A stretch of 64,000 bases of DNA from Streptomyces cellulosae (GCA_014655195.1 BNBH01000001.1:310001-374000), one strand, 5' to 3'; shown: positions 35,186 to 44,239, counted from the stretch's first letter. Translations and numbers: made by a program. The notes: a model not told the origin generated them from the sequence alone.

Positions 35186-36829
35186 GTGAATGGTCCGCTC
35201 ATCGTCCAGTCCGACAAGACCCTGCTCCTCGAGGTCGACCACGAGCAGGCCGACGACTGCCGTCGCGCCATCGCGCCGTTCGCCGAACTGGAGCGCGCCC
35301 CCGAGCACATCCACACCTACCGGGTGACCCCGCTGGGCCTGTGGAACGCGCGGGCCGCGGGTCACGACGCGGAGCAGGTCGTCGACGCGCTGGTGCAGTA
35401 CAGCCGCTACCCCGTGCCGCACGCGCTGCTCGTCGACATCGCCGAGACCATGGACCGCTACGGCCGGCTCAGCCTGGTCAAGCACCCCGCGCACGGCCTG
35501 GTCCTCACCACCACCGACCGCCCGGTCCTGGAGGAGGTGCTGCGCTCCAAGCGCGTCGCCCCCCTCGTCGGCGCGCGTATCGACCCCGACACCGTCGCCG
35601 TGCATCCGTCCGAGCGCGGTCAGATCAAGCAGACCCTGCTGAAGCTGGGCTGGCCCGCCGAGGACCTCGCCGGGTACGTGGACGGCGAGGCGCACCCGAT
35701 CGAGCTGGTCGAGGACGGCTGGGCACTGCGCCCGTACCAGAAGCAGGCCGTGGAGAACTTCTGGCACGGCGGCTCCGGCGTCGTCGTCCTCCCGTGCGGC
35801 GCCGGCAAGACGCTGGTCGGCGCGGGCGCGATGGCGCAGGCGAAGTCGACGACGCTGATCCTCGTCACCAACACCGTCTCGGCCCGCCAGTGGAAGCACG
35901 AGCTGGTGAAGCGGACGTCGCTCACCGAGGAGGAGATCGGCGAGTACAGCGGGACGAAGAAGGAGATCCGCCCCGTCACCATCGCCACCTACCAGGTGCT
36001 GACGACGAAGCGGAAGGGCGTCTACCCGCACCTGGAGCTGTTCGACTCCCGTGACTGGGGTCTGATCCTCTACGACGAGGTGCACCTGCTGCCCGCGCCC
36101 GTCTTCAAGTTCACCGCCGACCTCCAGGCGCGGCGACGGCTCGGCCTGACGGCGACGCTGGTGCGGGAGGACGGCCGCGAGTCGGACGTGTTCTCGCTGA
36201 TCGGCCCCAAGCGGTTCGACGCGCCGTGGAAGGAGATCGAGGCGCAGGGCTACATCGCGCCCGCCGACTGCGTCGAGGTCCGCGTCAACCTCACCGACTC
36301 CGAGCGGCTGGCGTACGCGACGGCCGAGCAGGAGGAGAAGTACCGCTTCTGCTCGACGACCGCCACCAAGCAGCGCGTCACGGAGGCGATCGTCCGCCGT
36401 TTCGCGGGGCAGCAGATCCTGGTCATCGGCCAGTACATCGACCAGCTCGACGAACTGGGCGAGCACCTGGACGCGCCGGTCATCAAGGGCGAGACGTCCA
36501 ACGCCCAGCGGGAGAAGCTGTTCGAGGCGTTCCGGCAGGGCGAGCTGAGCGTGCTGGTGGTGTCGAAGGTCGCGAACTTCTCCATCGACCTGCCGGAGGC
36601 GACGGTCGCCATCCAGGTGTCGGGCACGTTCGGCTCCCGCCAGGAGGAGGCGCAGCGCCTCGGCCGTGTGCTGCGGCCGAAGGCGGACGGCCACCAGGCG
36701 CACTTCTACTCGGTCGTCGCCCGCGACACCATCGACCAGGACTTCGCGGCGCACCGCCAGCGGTTCCTGGCGGAGCAGGGGTACGCGTACCGGATCGTCG
36801 ACGCGGACGAGCTGCTCGCGGAGAGCTGA
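35186..36829 (+). CDS. DNA repair helicase XPB
   Basis: Superfamily 2 3'-5' helicase, the bacterial XPB/ERCC3 homologue, 547 residues. Domain order: N-terminal damage-recognition region, Walker A CGAGKT at about 204-209, DEVH at 297-300, motif III LTATLVREDGRESDV including the RED motif, and C-terminal helicase motifs (SGTFGSRQEEAQRLGRVLRPK). GTG start with AGAAAGG upstream. Bacterial XPB unwinds DNA and is linked to repair; partner nucleases are absent, but the helicase-associated gene precedes it. Confidence 0.95.
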   Translation: MNGPLIVQSDKTLLLEVDHEQADDCRRAIAPFAELERAPEHIHTYRVTPLGLWNARAAGHDAEQVVDALVQYSRYPVPHALLVDIAETMDRYGRLSLVKHPAHGLVLTTTDRPVLEEVLRSKRVAPLVGARIDPDTVAVHPSERGQIKQTLLKLGWPAEDLAGYVDGEAHPIELVEDGWALRPYQKQAVENFWHGGSGVVVLPCGAGKTLVGAGAMAQAKSTTLILVTNTVSARQWKHELVKRTSLTEEEIGEYSGTKKEIRPVTIATYQVLTTKRKGVYPHLELFDSRDWGLILYDEVHLLPAPVFKFTADLQARRRLGLTATLVREDGRESDVFSLIGPKRFDAPWKEIEAQGYIAPADCVEVRVNLTDSERLAYATAEQEEKYRFCSTTATKQRVTEAIVRRFAGQQILVIGQYIDQLDELGEHLDAPVIKGETSNAQREKLFEAFRQGELSVLVVSKVANFSIDLPEATVAIQVSGTFGSRQEEAQRLGRVLRPKADGHQAHFYSVVARDTIDQDFAAHRQRFLAEQGYAYRIVDADELLAES

Positions 36830-36842
36830 CGCCCCGCGGGGC

Positions 36843-37184
36843 TCACCCCTCGGGGAGGTTGAACACCAGCGCGATGACGGTCAGCCAGGGCAGCAGCGAC
36901 AGCCCGGCCAGCCAGAGGCGCGGCACCGCCCAGCGGCGGGTGCGGGGCAGCAGCCACGCGGCGGCGCAGGCGGCCACCCCGAGCAGCCCGCCGAGGAACA
37001 GGGTGCCGTACACGACGTGCAGGGCGGTCGTCAGCGCCGTCGAGCAGTCGTCGGGGCCGCAGCTGTCCGTCGCCATGACGGACAGTCCCCCGAACAGCAG
37101 CGCGAGCGGCGCCAGCATCACGCCGAGCACGGTGGCGACCGCCGGCGCCACGTACGCACGGGGGTCGCGCTCATTCGTGTTCAT
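36843..37184 (-). CDS. Small membrane protein
   Basis: 113 residues, three membrane segments (about 12-35, 55-78, 90-108) and a short loop DSCGPDDC whose two cysteines may bond outside the membrane. No named family. ATG 37184 (MNTNERDP). Convergent with the XPB gene; the palindrome GCCCCGCGGGGC (36831-36842) fills the gap. Function unknown. Confidence 0.72.
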   Translation of the reverse strand: MNTNERDPRAYVAPAVATVLGVMLAPLALLFGGLSVMATDSCGPDDCSTALTTALHVVYGTLFLGGLLGVAACAAAWLLPRTRRWAVPRLWLAGLSLLPWLTVIALVFNLPEG

Positions 37185-37276
37185 ACGGCCAGTGAAGCGG
37201 CCCCGGTGTGTCCGGGACACCGGAGCCGCTACTCAACTGTGCGGGTGTATTCGTACTCATTCCCTGCTCACGGTCA

Positions 37277-38071
37277 CTACTTCGGGTCGCGGGCGAAGGA
37301 GGCCGTCGACCAGACGTAGCCGAGTACGACCAGCGCCACGCACCAGGCCACGGCCAGCCATCCGTCGTTGCCGATCTCGCTGCCGAGCAGCAGCCCGCGC
37401 AGGGTCTCGATGGCCGGCGTGAACGGCTGGTACTCGGCGACCGGCCGGAACCACTCCGGCATCCCGTCGACCGGGACAAAGGCGCTGGACAGCAGGGGCA
37501 GGAGGATCAGCGGGGTCGCGTTGTTGCTGGCGGCCTCCGCGTTGGGGGCGCCGAGGCCCATGCCGACCGCGATCCAGGTGAGCGCCGTCGCGAACAGCAC
37601 CAGCAGCCCGAAGGCGGCCAGCCACTCCAGCGCGGTGGCGTCGGTGGAGCGGAAGCCGATCGCCACCGCCACCAGGCCCACGACGACCACGCTGAGGACG
37701 GCCTTCAGCACGCTGCCGACCACGTGCCCGACGAGCACCGAGCCGCGGTGGACGGCCATCGTGCGGAAGCGGGCCACGATCCCCTCGGTCATGTCCATCG
37801 ACACGGACACCGCAGTGCCGATGGCGGTGGAGCCGACGGTCATCAGCAGCAGCCCCGGCACCAGGTACGCGACGTACGCGGACCGGCCGCCGCCGCCCAG
37901 CCCCGCGCTCATCACGTCCCCGAAGACGTACACGAAGAGCAGGAGCAGCATCACCGGCGTGAGCAGCAGGTTGAGGGTGAGAGAGGGATAGCGGCGCGCG
38001 TGCAGCAGGTTGCGGCGCACCATCGTGGACGAGTCGCGCAGGGCGAGGGACAAGGACTGCGGGGCGCTCAT
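37277..38071 (-). CDS. ABC transporter permease, DrrB type
   Basis: ABC-2 membrane component, 264 residues, about six segments: STMVRRNLLHARRYPSLTLNLLLTPVMLLLLF at the N-terminus, GIVARFRTMAVHRGSVLVGHV after helix 3 and PIETLRGLL-like AIETLRGLL before the last helix. Partner of the ATPase just upstream (ATGA overlap), forming a DrrAB-type exporter used for drugs or secondary metabolites. Substrate unknown. Confidence 0.92.
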   Translation of the reverse strand: MSAPQSLSLALRDSSTMVRRNLLHARRYPSLTLNLLLTPVMLLLLFVYVFGDVMSAGLGGGGRSAYVAYLVPGLLLMTVGSTAIGTAVSVSMDMTEGIVARFRTMAVHRGSVLVGHVVGSVLKAVLSVVVVGLVAVAIGFRSTDATALEWLAAFGLLVLFATALTWIAVGMGLGAPNAEAASNNATPLILLPLLSSAFVPVDGMPEWFRPVAEYQPFTPAIETLRGLLLGSEIGNDGWLAVAWCVALVVLGYVWSTASFARDPK

Positions 38072-39051
38072 CGGACGGTCTCCTTCGAGGGAGCGGACGA
38101 CGGGGCGGGGACGCCGGCGCCTTCGGTGCCGGCTCCTTCGGTCAGGGCGAAGAAGACGTCGTCGAGGTCGGGGGTGTGCACGGTCAGCTCGTCCGCCTCC
38201 ACGCCGGCGGAATCCAGCAGGTCGAGCACTGCGCGCAGTTCGCGCTGGCTGCCGCCGCTGGGGAGGGACAGGGTCAGCGCCGCGTCGTCCGGGGCGGCCC
38301 CGGTCAGGACGGCGGCGGCCGACCGGTAGCCGGCCGGGTCGGTGAAGCGGAGCCGTACGTGCCCGCCGGGGACGATCCGCTTCAGCTCCTCCGCGGTGCC
38401 CTCGGCGGCGATCCGGCCGTCGTGCAGCACGGCGATGCGGTGGGCGAGCTGGTCGGCCTCCTCCAGGTACTGGGTGGTGAGGAAGACCGTCACCCCGCCG
38501 TCGACCAGCTCGCGGATGATGCCCCACATGGTGTGACGGGAACGGGGGTCGAGTCCGGTGGTCGGCTCGTCGAGGAAGATGATCCGCGGGTCGCCGACCA
38601 GGGTCATGGCGATGTCGAGCCGGCGCTTCATGCCGCCGGAGTAGGTGGACGCGGGTTTCTTCGCCGCGTCCGCGAGGTCGAACCGCTCCAGCAGCTCGGC
38701 GGCGACGCGCCTGCCCTCCCGGCGGGGCAGGTGGTGCAGGTCGGCCATCAGCAGCATGTTCTCCTCGCCGGTGATCAGACCGTCGACGGCGGAGAACTGT
38801 CCGGTGACGCCGATCGCGGCCCGCACGGCCTGCGGGTCGGCGGCGAGGTCGTGCCCGCCGACCCGCAGGTCGCCCGCGTCCGCGCCGACGAGCGTGGAGA
38901 GGATCTTGACGACCGTGGTCTTGCCCGCGCCGTTCGGCCCGAGCAGGGAGAAGACCGTGCCTTCCTCGACGGCGAGGTCGACCCCGTCGAGGACGACCTT
39001 GTCGCCGTACGCCTTGCGCAGCCCGTGTGCCGCGATGGCCGAGCCGGTCAT
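38068..39051 (-). CDS. ABC transporter ATP-binding protein, DrrA type
   Basis: 327 residues. Walker A LLGPNGAGKTT (about 37-47), signature STYSGGMKRRLDIAMTL (about 137-153), Walker B RIIFLDEPTTGLD and the switch TTQYLEEA. The C-terminal extension after residue 225 is typical of daunorubicin-resistance DrrA proteins. It is translationally coupled to the permease. A regulator gene is divergent, with operator-like repeats between. Confidence 0.95.
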   Translation of the reverse strand: MTGSAIAAHGLRKAYGDKVVLDGVDLAVEEGTVFSLLGPNGAGKTTVVKILSTLVGADAGDLRVGGHDLAADPQAVRAAIGVTGQFSAVDGLITGEENMLLMADLHHLPRREGRRVAAELLERFDLADAAKKPASTYSGGMKRRLDIAMTLVGDPRIIFLDEPTTGLDPRSRHTMWGIIRELVDGGVTVFLTTQYLEEADQLAHRIAVLHDGRIAAEGTAEELKRIVPGGHVRLRFTDPAGYRSAAAVLTGAAPDDAALTLSLPSGGSQRELRAVLDLLDSAGVEADELTVHTPDLDDVFFALTEGAGTEGAGVPAPSSAPSKETVR

Positions 39052-39094
39052 GTGCGCTCCTTCGGGTCATTGTTTCTGACACCGGAAACGCTAC

Positions 39095-39215
39095 GTTGCG
39101 TTCATGAGAACGGCAATAAATTTGTTGCATCCAAACACTGTTTACGCAGCTCAGCGCAGTTAAATCGTTGCAACGTTTTGAGATTTAACGCAACAGGAGC
39201 ACCGCATTTCGTTGC
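39095..39215. promoter_or_regulatory. Operator cluster of the DrrAB-type exporter
   Basis: The 39052-39274 gap is far richer in A+T than its surroundings. It holds an 18-bp near-perfect palindrome AAATCGTTGCAACGTTTT (39162-39179) and further GTTGC/GCAAC half-sites at 39095, 39124, 39190 and 39211. Confidence 0.65.
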
Positions 39216-39274
39216 AATACAAAGGGAGTGAACGCTATGCTCGACTCCCCCATCGCCCACGAAGGAGACCCGCG

Positions 39275-40006
39275 TTGCCCGGAGGCAGGCTCACTCAGCA
39301 GGAGCGCCAGCAGATCGCGTCGGGGCTGGCCGACGGGCTGGCGTACGCGGAGATCGCGCGGCGGCTCGACCGTCCGACGTCGACGGTCACGCGGGAGGTC
39401 ATGCGCAACGGCGGCCCCACCGCCTACCGCCCCGAACTGGCACAGCGCGCGACCGAGCAGCGCGCCCACCGGCGCAGGCGCGGCGCGCGGCAGGCGAAGG
39501 CGGCGCCGGACGCGTACGGGCGGGACCCGGAGGCGGTGCGGGCGTTCGAGGAGACGCTCACGACCGTCTTCATCGCCTCGGGCACGCCCAGGATGATGGC
39601 CAGGGTCATGGCCTGTCTGACCCTCAGCGACTCGGGCAGCCTCACCGCCGCCGAGCTGGCGGAGCGGCTCCAGGTGAGCCCGGCGTCGGTGTCGAAGGCG
39701 GTCGCGTTCCTGGAGAGCCAGGACCTGGTGCGGCGCTTCCGCGACGAGGGGGGCCGACGGGAGCGCTATGGCTTCGACGAGGACATCTGGTACCAGTCGA
39801 TGGTCGCCAGCGCCCGGTCGACCGCGCAGATCGCGGCGACCTCACGGGAGGGCGTGGACGTCATGGGTCCCGGCACGCCGGCGGCGACGCGGCTGGAGAA
39901 CGCCGCGCGGTTCCTCGACTTCGTCTCCGAGACCATGATCCGGGCGGCGGAGGAGGCGCGGGACCTGCTGCACGGGAAGCCCCACGACAGTACGGAGCAG
40001 GGTTAG
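39275..40006 (+). CDS. Transcriptional regulator, HTH-38 plus MarR-like wHTH
   Basis: 243 residues. The N-terminus (LTQQERQQIASGLADGLAYAEIARRLDRPTSTVTREV) is an IS30-type helix-turn-helix; residues 100-180 form a MarR-like winged helix (SGSLTAAELAERLQVSPASVSKAVAFLESQDLVRRFRDEGGRRERYGF). The C-terminus is helical. The TTG start is set by GAAGGAG 7 bases upstream. Divergent from the DrrAB exporter; two DNA-binding domains may read different half-sites in the shared region. Role: probable repressor of the exporter. Confidence 0.9.
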   Translation: MPGGRLTQQERQQIASGLADGLAYAEIARRLDRPTSTVTREVMRNGGPTAYRPELAQRATEQRAHRRRRGARQAKAAPDAYGRDPEAVRAFEETLTTVFIASGTPRMMARVMACLTLSDSGSLTAAELAERLQVSPASVSKAVAFLESQDLVRRFRDEGGRRERYGFDEDIWYQSMVASARSTAQIAATSREGVDVMGPGTPAATRLENAARFLDFVSETMIRAAEEARDLLHGKPHDSTEQG

Positions 40007-40188
40007 CGGCGGCGGACGCCGGCCTCCGGGCCGTACTCGCCGAGGAGGATCACGTCGAAGGCCGCGCCGAGGAACACCTTCACGGCGCGCAGGGCGTCAC
40101 CGACGCGGTGCGGGTGACTGCCCTCGGCCGGGGCGGCGCCGCTCGGGCGGACCGGCGGACTGGTGGGGTGGACGGTGGCTGCGCTCAT
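40003..40188 (-). CDS. Conserved-looking small protein, 61 residues
   Basis: Reads MSAATVHPTSPPVRPSG, then RVGDALRAVKVFLGAAFDVILLGEYGPEAGVRRR. The C-terminal half has a single amphipathic or membrane helix and a charged end. No family named. It overlaps the regulator stop by 4 bases tail-to-tail. I judge it real because of the hydrophobic pattern and because it resembles small Streptomyces proteins I recall; this needs homology support. Function unknown. Confidence 0.5.
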   Translation of the reverse strand: MSAATVHPTSPPVRPSGAAPAEGSHPHRVGDALRAVKVFLGAAFDVILLGEYGPEAGVRRR

Positions 40189-40324
40189 GCACTCATGGTC
40201 GCTCCGTGACCCCGGTCCGGGCATCGGCCCACGGGACCGGACCGCCGGGCCGCCGTGTACGTCCGCGGAACGAGCCGTCCCTCTCAGGCAGGACGGGGTG
40301 ACCCCTAGGGGGTGGGAAAACCGT

Positions 40325-40354
40325 TTGGACCACCCTCGCCCCACGACCTAGAAT
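40325..40354 (+). promoter_or_regulatory. Putative helR promoter
   Basis: TTGGAC (40325-40330), 18-base spacer, TAGAAT (40349-40354); the TTG start is about 110 bases downstream, so an untranslated leader is expected. No rifamycin-associated element was recognised. Confidence 0.55.
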
Positions 40355-40462
40355 CTCCGCTCTCTTCCCGCCTCCCTCTCGGAGCGCCGCCGTCCGGACG
40401 GAAACCGGCCGGCATTCCTTCCTCGCAGCACACCCGGCAGCAGGTCCCTCGGAGGCACTCCC

Positions 40463-42553
40463 TTGTCCGCGTCCACGCCCGTAGACGAGCCCGCGTACGA
40501 CCCCGTGGACGGTCCGGTCGTCCCGGCCGACGACCCCCTCGCCCGCGAACGCTCCCACCTCGCCGCGTCCCGCGCCGCCCTGCGCGCCATGCGGGAGGAC
40601 GTGGAGGCGCTCGACATCCGCGACGTCACAGCCAACTGGGTGAACGCGGCGGTGCTGCAGCACCAGATCGAGGAGCGGATCAAGGCGCTGGCCGACCTCA
40701 GCGACACCCCGCTGTTCTTCGGGCGCCTCGACTATCTGCACGCGCCGGGCGCGGAGCAGGCGGAGGGGGCGGAAGGAGAACGCTTCTACATCGGGCGCCG
40801 GCATGTGCACGACGCGGACGGCGACCCGATGGTGATCGACTGGCGTGCGCCGGTGTCGCAGCCGTTCTACCGGGCGTCCAAGAAGGACCCGATGGACGTG
40901 GGGCTGCGCCGCCGCTTCGGCTACACCGGCGGCGACCTCACCGCGTACGAGGACGAACACCTCTCCGACCCGGCCGAGGCGGCGACCACCAGCAAGCTGC
41001 TCCAGCAGGAGATCGAGCGCCCGCGCGTCGGCCCCATGCGCGACATCGTCGCGACGATCCAGCCCGAGCAGGACGAGATCGTACGGTCCGGGCTGTCGGG
41101 CAGCGTGTGCGTGCAGGGCGGCCCCGGCACCGGAAAGACGGCCGTCGGCCTGCACCGGGTCGCGTACCTGCTGTACGCCCACCGCGAGCGGCTGGCCCGC
41201 ACGGGCACGCTGGTCGTCGGCCCGAACCGCTCCTTCCTCCACTACATCGAGCAGGTGCTGCCGGCCCTGGGCGAGCTCACCGTCGCCCAGGCGACGGTGG
41301 ACGACCTGGTGGCGCACGTGGAGGTACGCGGCACGGACGACGCGACGGCGGCGACGGTCAAGGGCGACGCGCGCATGGCGGAGGTGCTGCGGCGGGCGCT
41401 GTACTCGCACGTGACGATGCCGACGGAACCGGTCGTGGTGGTGCGCGGCTCGCGCCGCTGGCGCGTCCCGGCGTACGAACTCCAGGCGATCGTGCGGCAG
41501 TTGCTGGACCGGGACATCCGCTACGGGGCCGCCCGTGAGGCGCTGCCGCAGCGGATCGCGCACGCGGTGCTGGTGCAGATGGAGCGGGCGGGCGAGGCGC
41601 CGGACGACCGGGTGCAGGACGCGGTGGCGCGCAACGCGGCGGTGAAGGCCGCGGTGAAGGCGGTGTGGCCGGCGGTGGACCCGGCGAAGCTGGTGCTGCG
41701 GCTGCTGGGGGACGCGGAGTTCCTGGCCGAGCACGCGGAGGGGCTGCTCGACGGGCAGGAGCAGAAGGCGGTCCTCTGGGCGAAGCCGGCGCGGTCGGTG
41801 AAGTCGGCGAAGTGGTCGGCGGCGGACACGGTGCTGATCGACGAGGCGGCGGACCTGATCCGGCGGACGCCGTCACTCGGGCACGTGGTGCTGGACGAGG
41901 CGCAGGACCTGTCCCCCATGCAGTACCGGGCGGTGGGCCGCCGCTGCACGACCGGCTCGGCGACGGTCCTCGGCGACCTGGCGCAGGGCACCACGCCGTG
42001 GGCGACGCGCAGTTGGGAGGAGGCGCTGTCCCACCTGGGGAAGCCGGACGCGGTGGTGGAGGAGCTGACGGCGGGTTTCCGTGTCCCGACGGACGTCATC
42101 ACGTACGCGTCGCGCCTGCTGCCGCACATCGCGCCGGGGCTCACGCCGGTGGCGTCGATCCGCGAGAACCCGGGCTTCTTCGAGGTCCGCGACGCCTCGG
42201 GGACGGACGAGGTGCTGGCGGCATGCCGCGAACTGCTCACCCGCGAAGGCTCGGTGGGCCTGATCGCGGCGGACCCCCGCATCCCCGCCCTGACGGAGGC
42301 CCTGGCCGCGGCGGGCCTCCCCCACGTGTCCCCCGGCGAGGAGACAACGGAGTCGACCCGCCTCACCCTGGTCCCGGCCTCCCTGGCGAAGGGCCTGGAA
42401 TACGACTACGTCCTCCTGGACGAACCCCGGGCGATCGTCGACGCGGAACCGGACGAACGCACGGGCCTGCGCCGCCTGTACGTGACGCTGACGCGAGCGG
42501 TGTCGGGCCTGCTCATCACGCATGGGGCGCCGTTGCCGGCGCAGTTGACGTAG
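40463..42553 (+). CDS. HelR/HelD-like RNA polymerase recycling ATPase
   Basis: 696 residues, superfamily 1 helicase-like. N-terminal coiled-coil segment (LARERSHLAASRAALRAMREDVEAL), Walker A GGPGTGKT at 219-226, Walker B VLDEAQDLSP with Asp478, and C-terminal EYDYVLLDEPRAIVDAEPDERTGLRRLYVTLTRAV. HelD-type factors free RNA polymerase from stalled or drug-bound states; in Streptomyces HelR confers rifamycin tolerance. TTG start chosen for GGAGG 7 bases upstream. HelR versus HelD cannot be settled by eye. Confidence 0.88.
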   Translation: MSASTPVDEPAYDPVDGPVVPADDPLARERSHLAASRAALRAMREDVEALDIRDVTANWVNAAVLQHQIEERIKALADLSDTPLFFGRLDYLHAPGAEQAEGAEGERFYIGRRHVHDADGDPMVIDWRAPVSQPFYRASKKDPMDVGLRRRFGYTGGDLTAYEDEHLSDPAEAATTSKLLQQEIERPRVGPMRDIVATIQPEQDEIVRSGLSGSVCVQGGPGTGKTAVGLHRVAYLLYAHRERLARTGTLVVGPNRSFLHYIEQVLPALGELTVAQATVDDLVAHVEVRGTDDATAATVKGDARMAEVLRRALYSHVTMPTEPVVVVRGSRRWRVPAYELQAIVRQLLDRDIRYGAAREALPQRIAHAVLVQMERAGEAPDDRVQDAVARNAAVKAAVKAVWPAVDPAKLVLRLLGDAEFLAEHAEGLLDGQEQKAVLWAKPARSVKSAKWSAADTVLIDEAADLIRRTPSLGHVVLDEAQDLSPMQYRAVGRRCTTGSATVLGDLAQGTTPWATRSWEEALSHLGKPDAVVEELTAGFRVPTDVITYASRLLPHIAPGLTPVASIRENPGFFEVRDASGTDEVLAACRELLTREGSVGLIAADPRIPALTEALAAAGLPHVSPGEETTESTRLTLVPASLAKGLEYDYVLLDEPRAIVDAEPDERTGLRRLYVTLTRAVSGLLITHGAPLPAQLT

Positions 42554-42777
42554 ACGCCCGCCCCCCCACCGCGAACGCGCCGCGGACCGACCCACCTGGC
42601 CCTGGCCCACCGCGGACGCGCCGCGGACGGCCCACCCGGCCCCCGTCCCGCGGGCAGTCGTGCCTCCCCCCGTGCCTTGAGGGCCTGGGAGGTACCCCCA
42701 GGCGGCACGGGTGGGCGCGGACGGTATCCCGCAAGCGCCGGGCTGCGCGAACACCCCCGCCCCGCGTCAGAGGCGCC
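42554..42777. terminator. Gap with imperfect repeat and two-level hairpin
   Basis: Two imperfect copies of a roughly 36-base unit (beginning CACCGCG(A/G)ACGCGCCGCGGAC) lie at about 42568-42640. The hairpin at 42669-42711 pairs CCCGTGCC with GGCACGGG and, inside, GCCTGGG with CCCAGGC; it should end both convergent genes. Confidence 0.6.
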
Positions 42778-43467
42778 TCAGCCTCCCAGCACCGTCCGCC
42801 ACCGAGCCACGGCCTCCGCCGACACCGGCCCCGTCCAACCCTCCGGCCGCGCCGCGCCCCCGATGTGGAAGGCGTCCACCCCCGCGTCCAACAACCCCGG
42901 CACGTGCTCCAGCCGCAACCCGCCCCCCACCAGCAACTGCTGCCCGTACCCAGGCTCCCCGCGCCGCGCCGCCTCCGCGCACAGCACCGGCAGCCCCGCG
43001 TCCACCCCCTCCGCCGACCCGGCGGTCAGGTAGGTGTCCAGACCAGGAAAGTCCGCGAGCTGCTTGCGCACCGTGTCCCGGTCCGTCGCGTGGTCGATCG
43101 CGCGGTGGAACGTCCACCGGCACCCCTCCAGCTCCGCCGCGACCCGTTCCACCGCCGCCAGGTCCACCTGGCCGTCCGCGTCGAGGAAGCCGAGGACGAA
43201 CTCCTCCGCCCCCGCCTCCCGCATCTCGCGCGCCGCCGCGACCAGCCGTTCCACCGAGCCCGCCGCGAAGCCGTCCGCGAGCCGGATCATGACCCGGACC
43301 GGGATGTCCACGGCCGCGCGGATCGCCGTCACCGTCGGTGCCGCGGGGGTCAGCCCGTCCGCCGCCATGTCGGTGACCAGCTCGAGGCGGTCCGCACCTC
43401 CGGCCTGGGCGGCGACGGCGTCCTCGACGTCGAGGGCGATCACCTCCAGGACTGCACGCTTGCTCAT
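42778..43467 (-). CDS. cutC: CutC-family protein
   Basis: 229 residues, TIM-barrel CutC family named for copper homeostasis; the biochemical role is debated. Conserved parts: EVIALDVEDAVAAQAGGADRLELVTDMAADGLTP, VMIRLADGF, FVLGFLDADGQVD, TFHRAIDH, TYLTAGSAEGVDAG and LLVGGGLRLEHVPGLL. Predicted cytoplasmic. An A+T-richer stretch about 40-70 bases upstream (TTGGATTGGACTAGACC on the minus strand) may be the promoter. Confidence 0.93.
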   Translation of the reverse strand: MSKRAVLEVIALDVEDAVAAQAGGADRLELVTDMAADGLTPAAPTVTAIRAAVDIPVRVMIRLADGFAAGSVERLVAAAREMREAGAEEFVLGFLDADGQVDLAAVERVAAELEGCRWTFHRAIDHATDRDTVRKQLADFPGLDTYLTAGSAEGVDAGLPVLCAEAARRGEPGYGQQLLVGGGLRLEHVPGLLDAGVDAFHIGGAARPEGWTGPVSAEAVARWRTVLGG

Positions 43468-43561
43468 GGGGCCCCATTCGTCGGCTCGGAACGGCTCCTA
43501 CAGGTCTAGTCCAATCCAAGCCTACGCCCGGTCCCGCGCCCGGAAACGCCCCACCCACCGC

Positions 43562-44239
43562 TCAGCCGAAGATGTTCAGCTCCGCCGCGTCGACGCCGGC
43601 CAGCTCGTACGACACCCCGTCCACCGGGCGCCCCGCGTACAGCCGCATCAGCGTGGGCCCGTCGCCGATGAAGCGGGCCGGGGGCCGTTCCCCGGACGCG
43701 TCGCCCAGTCGTACCGGCTCGTCCGCGTCGTCCAGGTCCGCGTGCAGCGGCACATGCCCCCGCGCGCTGGTGACCTGCGCCAGCAGCGCGAGCGCGAACG
43801 GCAGGCCCGAGCCCGCGTACGCCCCCGGCTCCCCGAGCGCCACGCGCACGTCCCCGGCGTGCACCCACTCGCCGAGCGCCACCCCGTCCAGCAGCCCGCC
43901 GGCCTTGGCGATGACAGGACCGGCCTCGGTCATGCCGCGTTCCAGTTCGTCGAGGACCTGCGCGTTGGTCCAGCCGGCCCGCTCGTCGATGTCCCGCTGG
44001 TTGGCCTCCGGCGAGAACACGTCCTTGTCGTACCGGCTCTCCACCACCCGCGCCAGCGCCGCCGAACAGTGCGCCAGCACGTCCCGCACCGTCCAGCCCG
44101 GACACGCCGTCACCGGCAGCGTGAAGTCGCCGTCGCCGCGAGTCCGCAGCAACGGGAGCAGCGCGTCCCGCTCGACGCTCAGCAGCCGGCCCGGCAGCTC
44201 GGGGTCCCGTACCTCGTGCACATCCGCAGGAGTCGTCAT
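43562..44239 (-). CDS. DinB/maleylpyruvate isomerase-family, mycothiol-dependent type
   Basis: 225 residues with the DinB-like four-helix bundle: CPGWTVRDVLAHCSAALARVVE carries the metal-binding His, and GEWVHAGDVRVALG the later histidine. This TIGR03083-like family in actinobacteria contains mycothiol-dependent S-transferases and isomerases. A leaderless start is likely: minus-strand TAGCGT (44251-44246) lies 6 bases before the ATG. Substrate unknown. Confidence 0.9.
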   Translation of the reverse strand: MTTPADVHEVRDPELPGRLLSVERDALLPLLRTRGDGDFTLPVTACPGWTVRDVLAHCSAALARVVESRYDKDVFSPEANQRDIDERAGWTNAQVLDELERGMTEAGPVIAKAGGLLDGVALGEWVHAGDVRVALGEPGAYAGSGLPFALALLAQVTSARGHVPLHADLDDADEPVRLGDASGERPPARFIGDGPTLMRLYAGRPVDGVSYELAGVDAAELNIFG

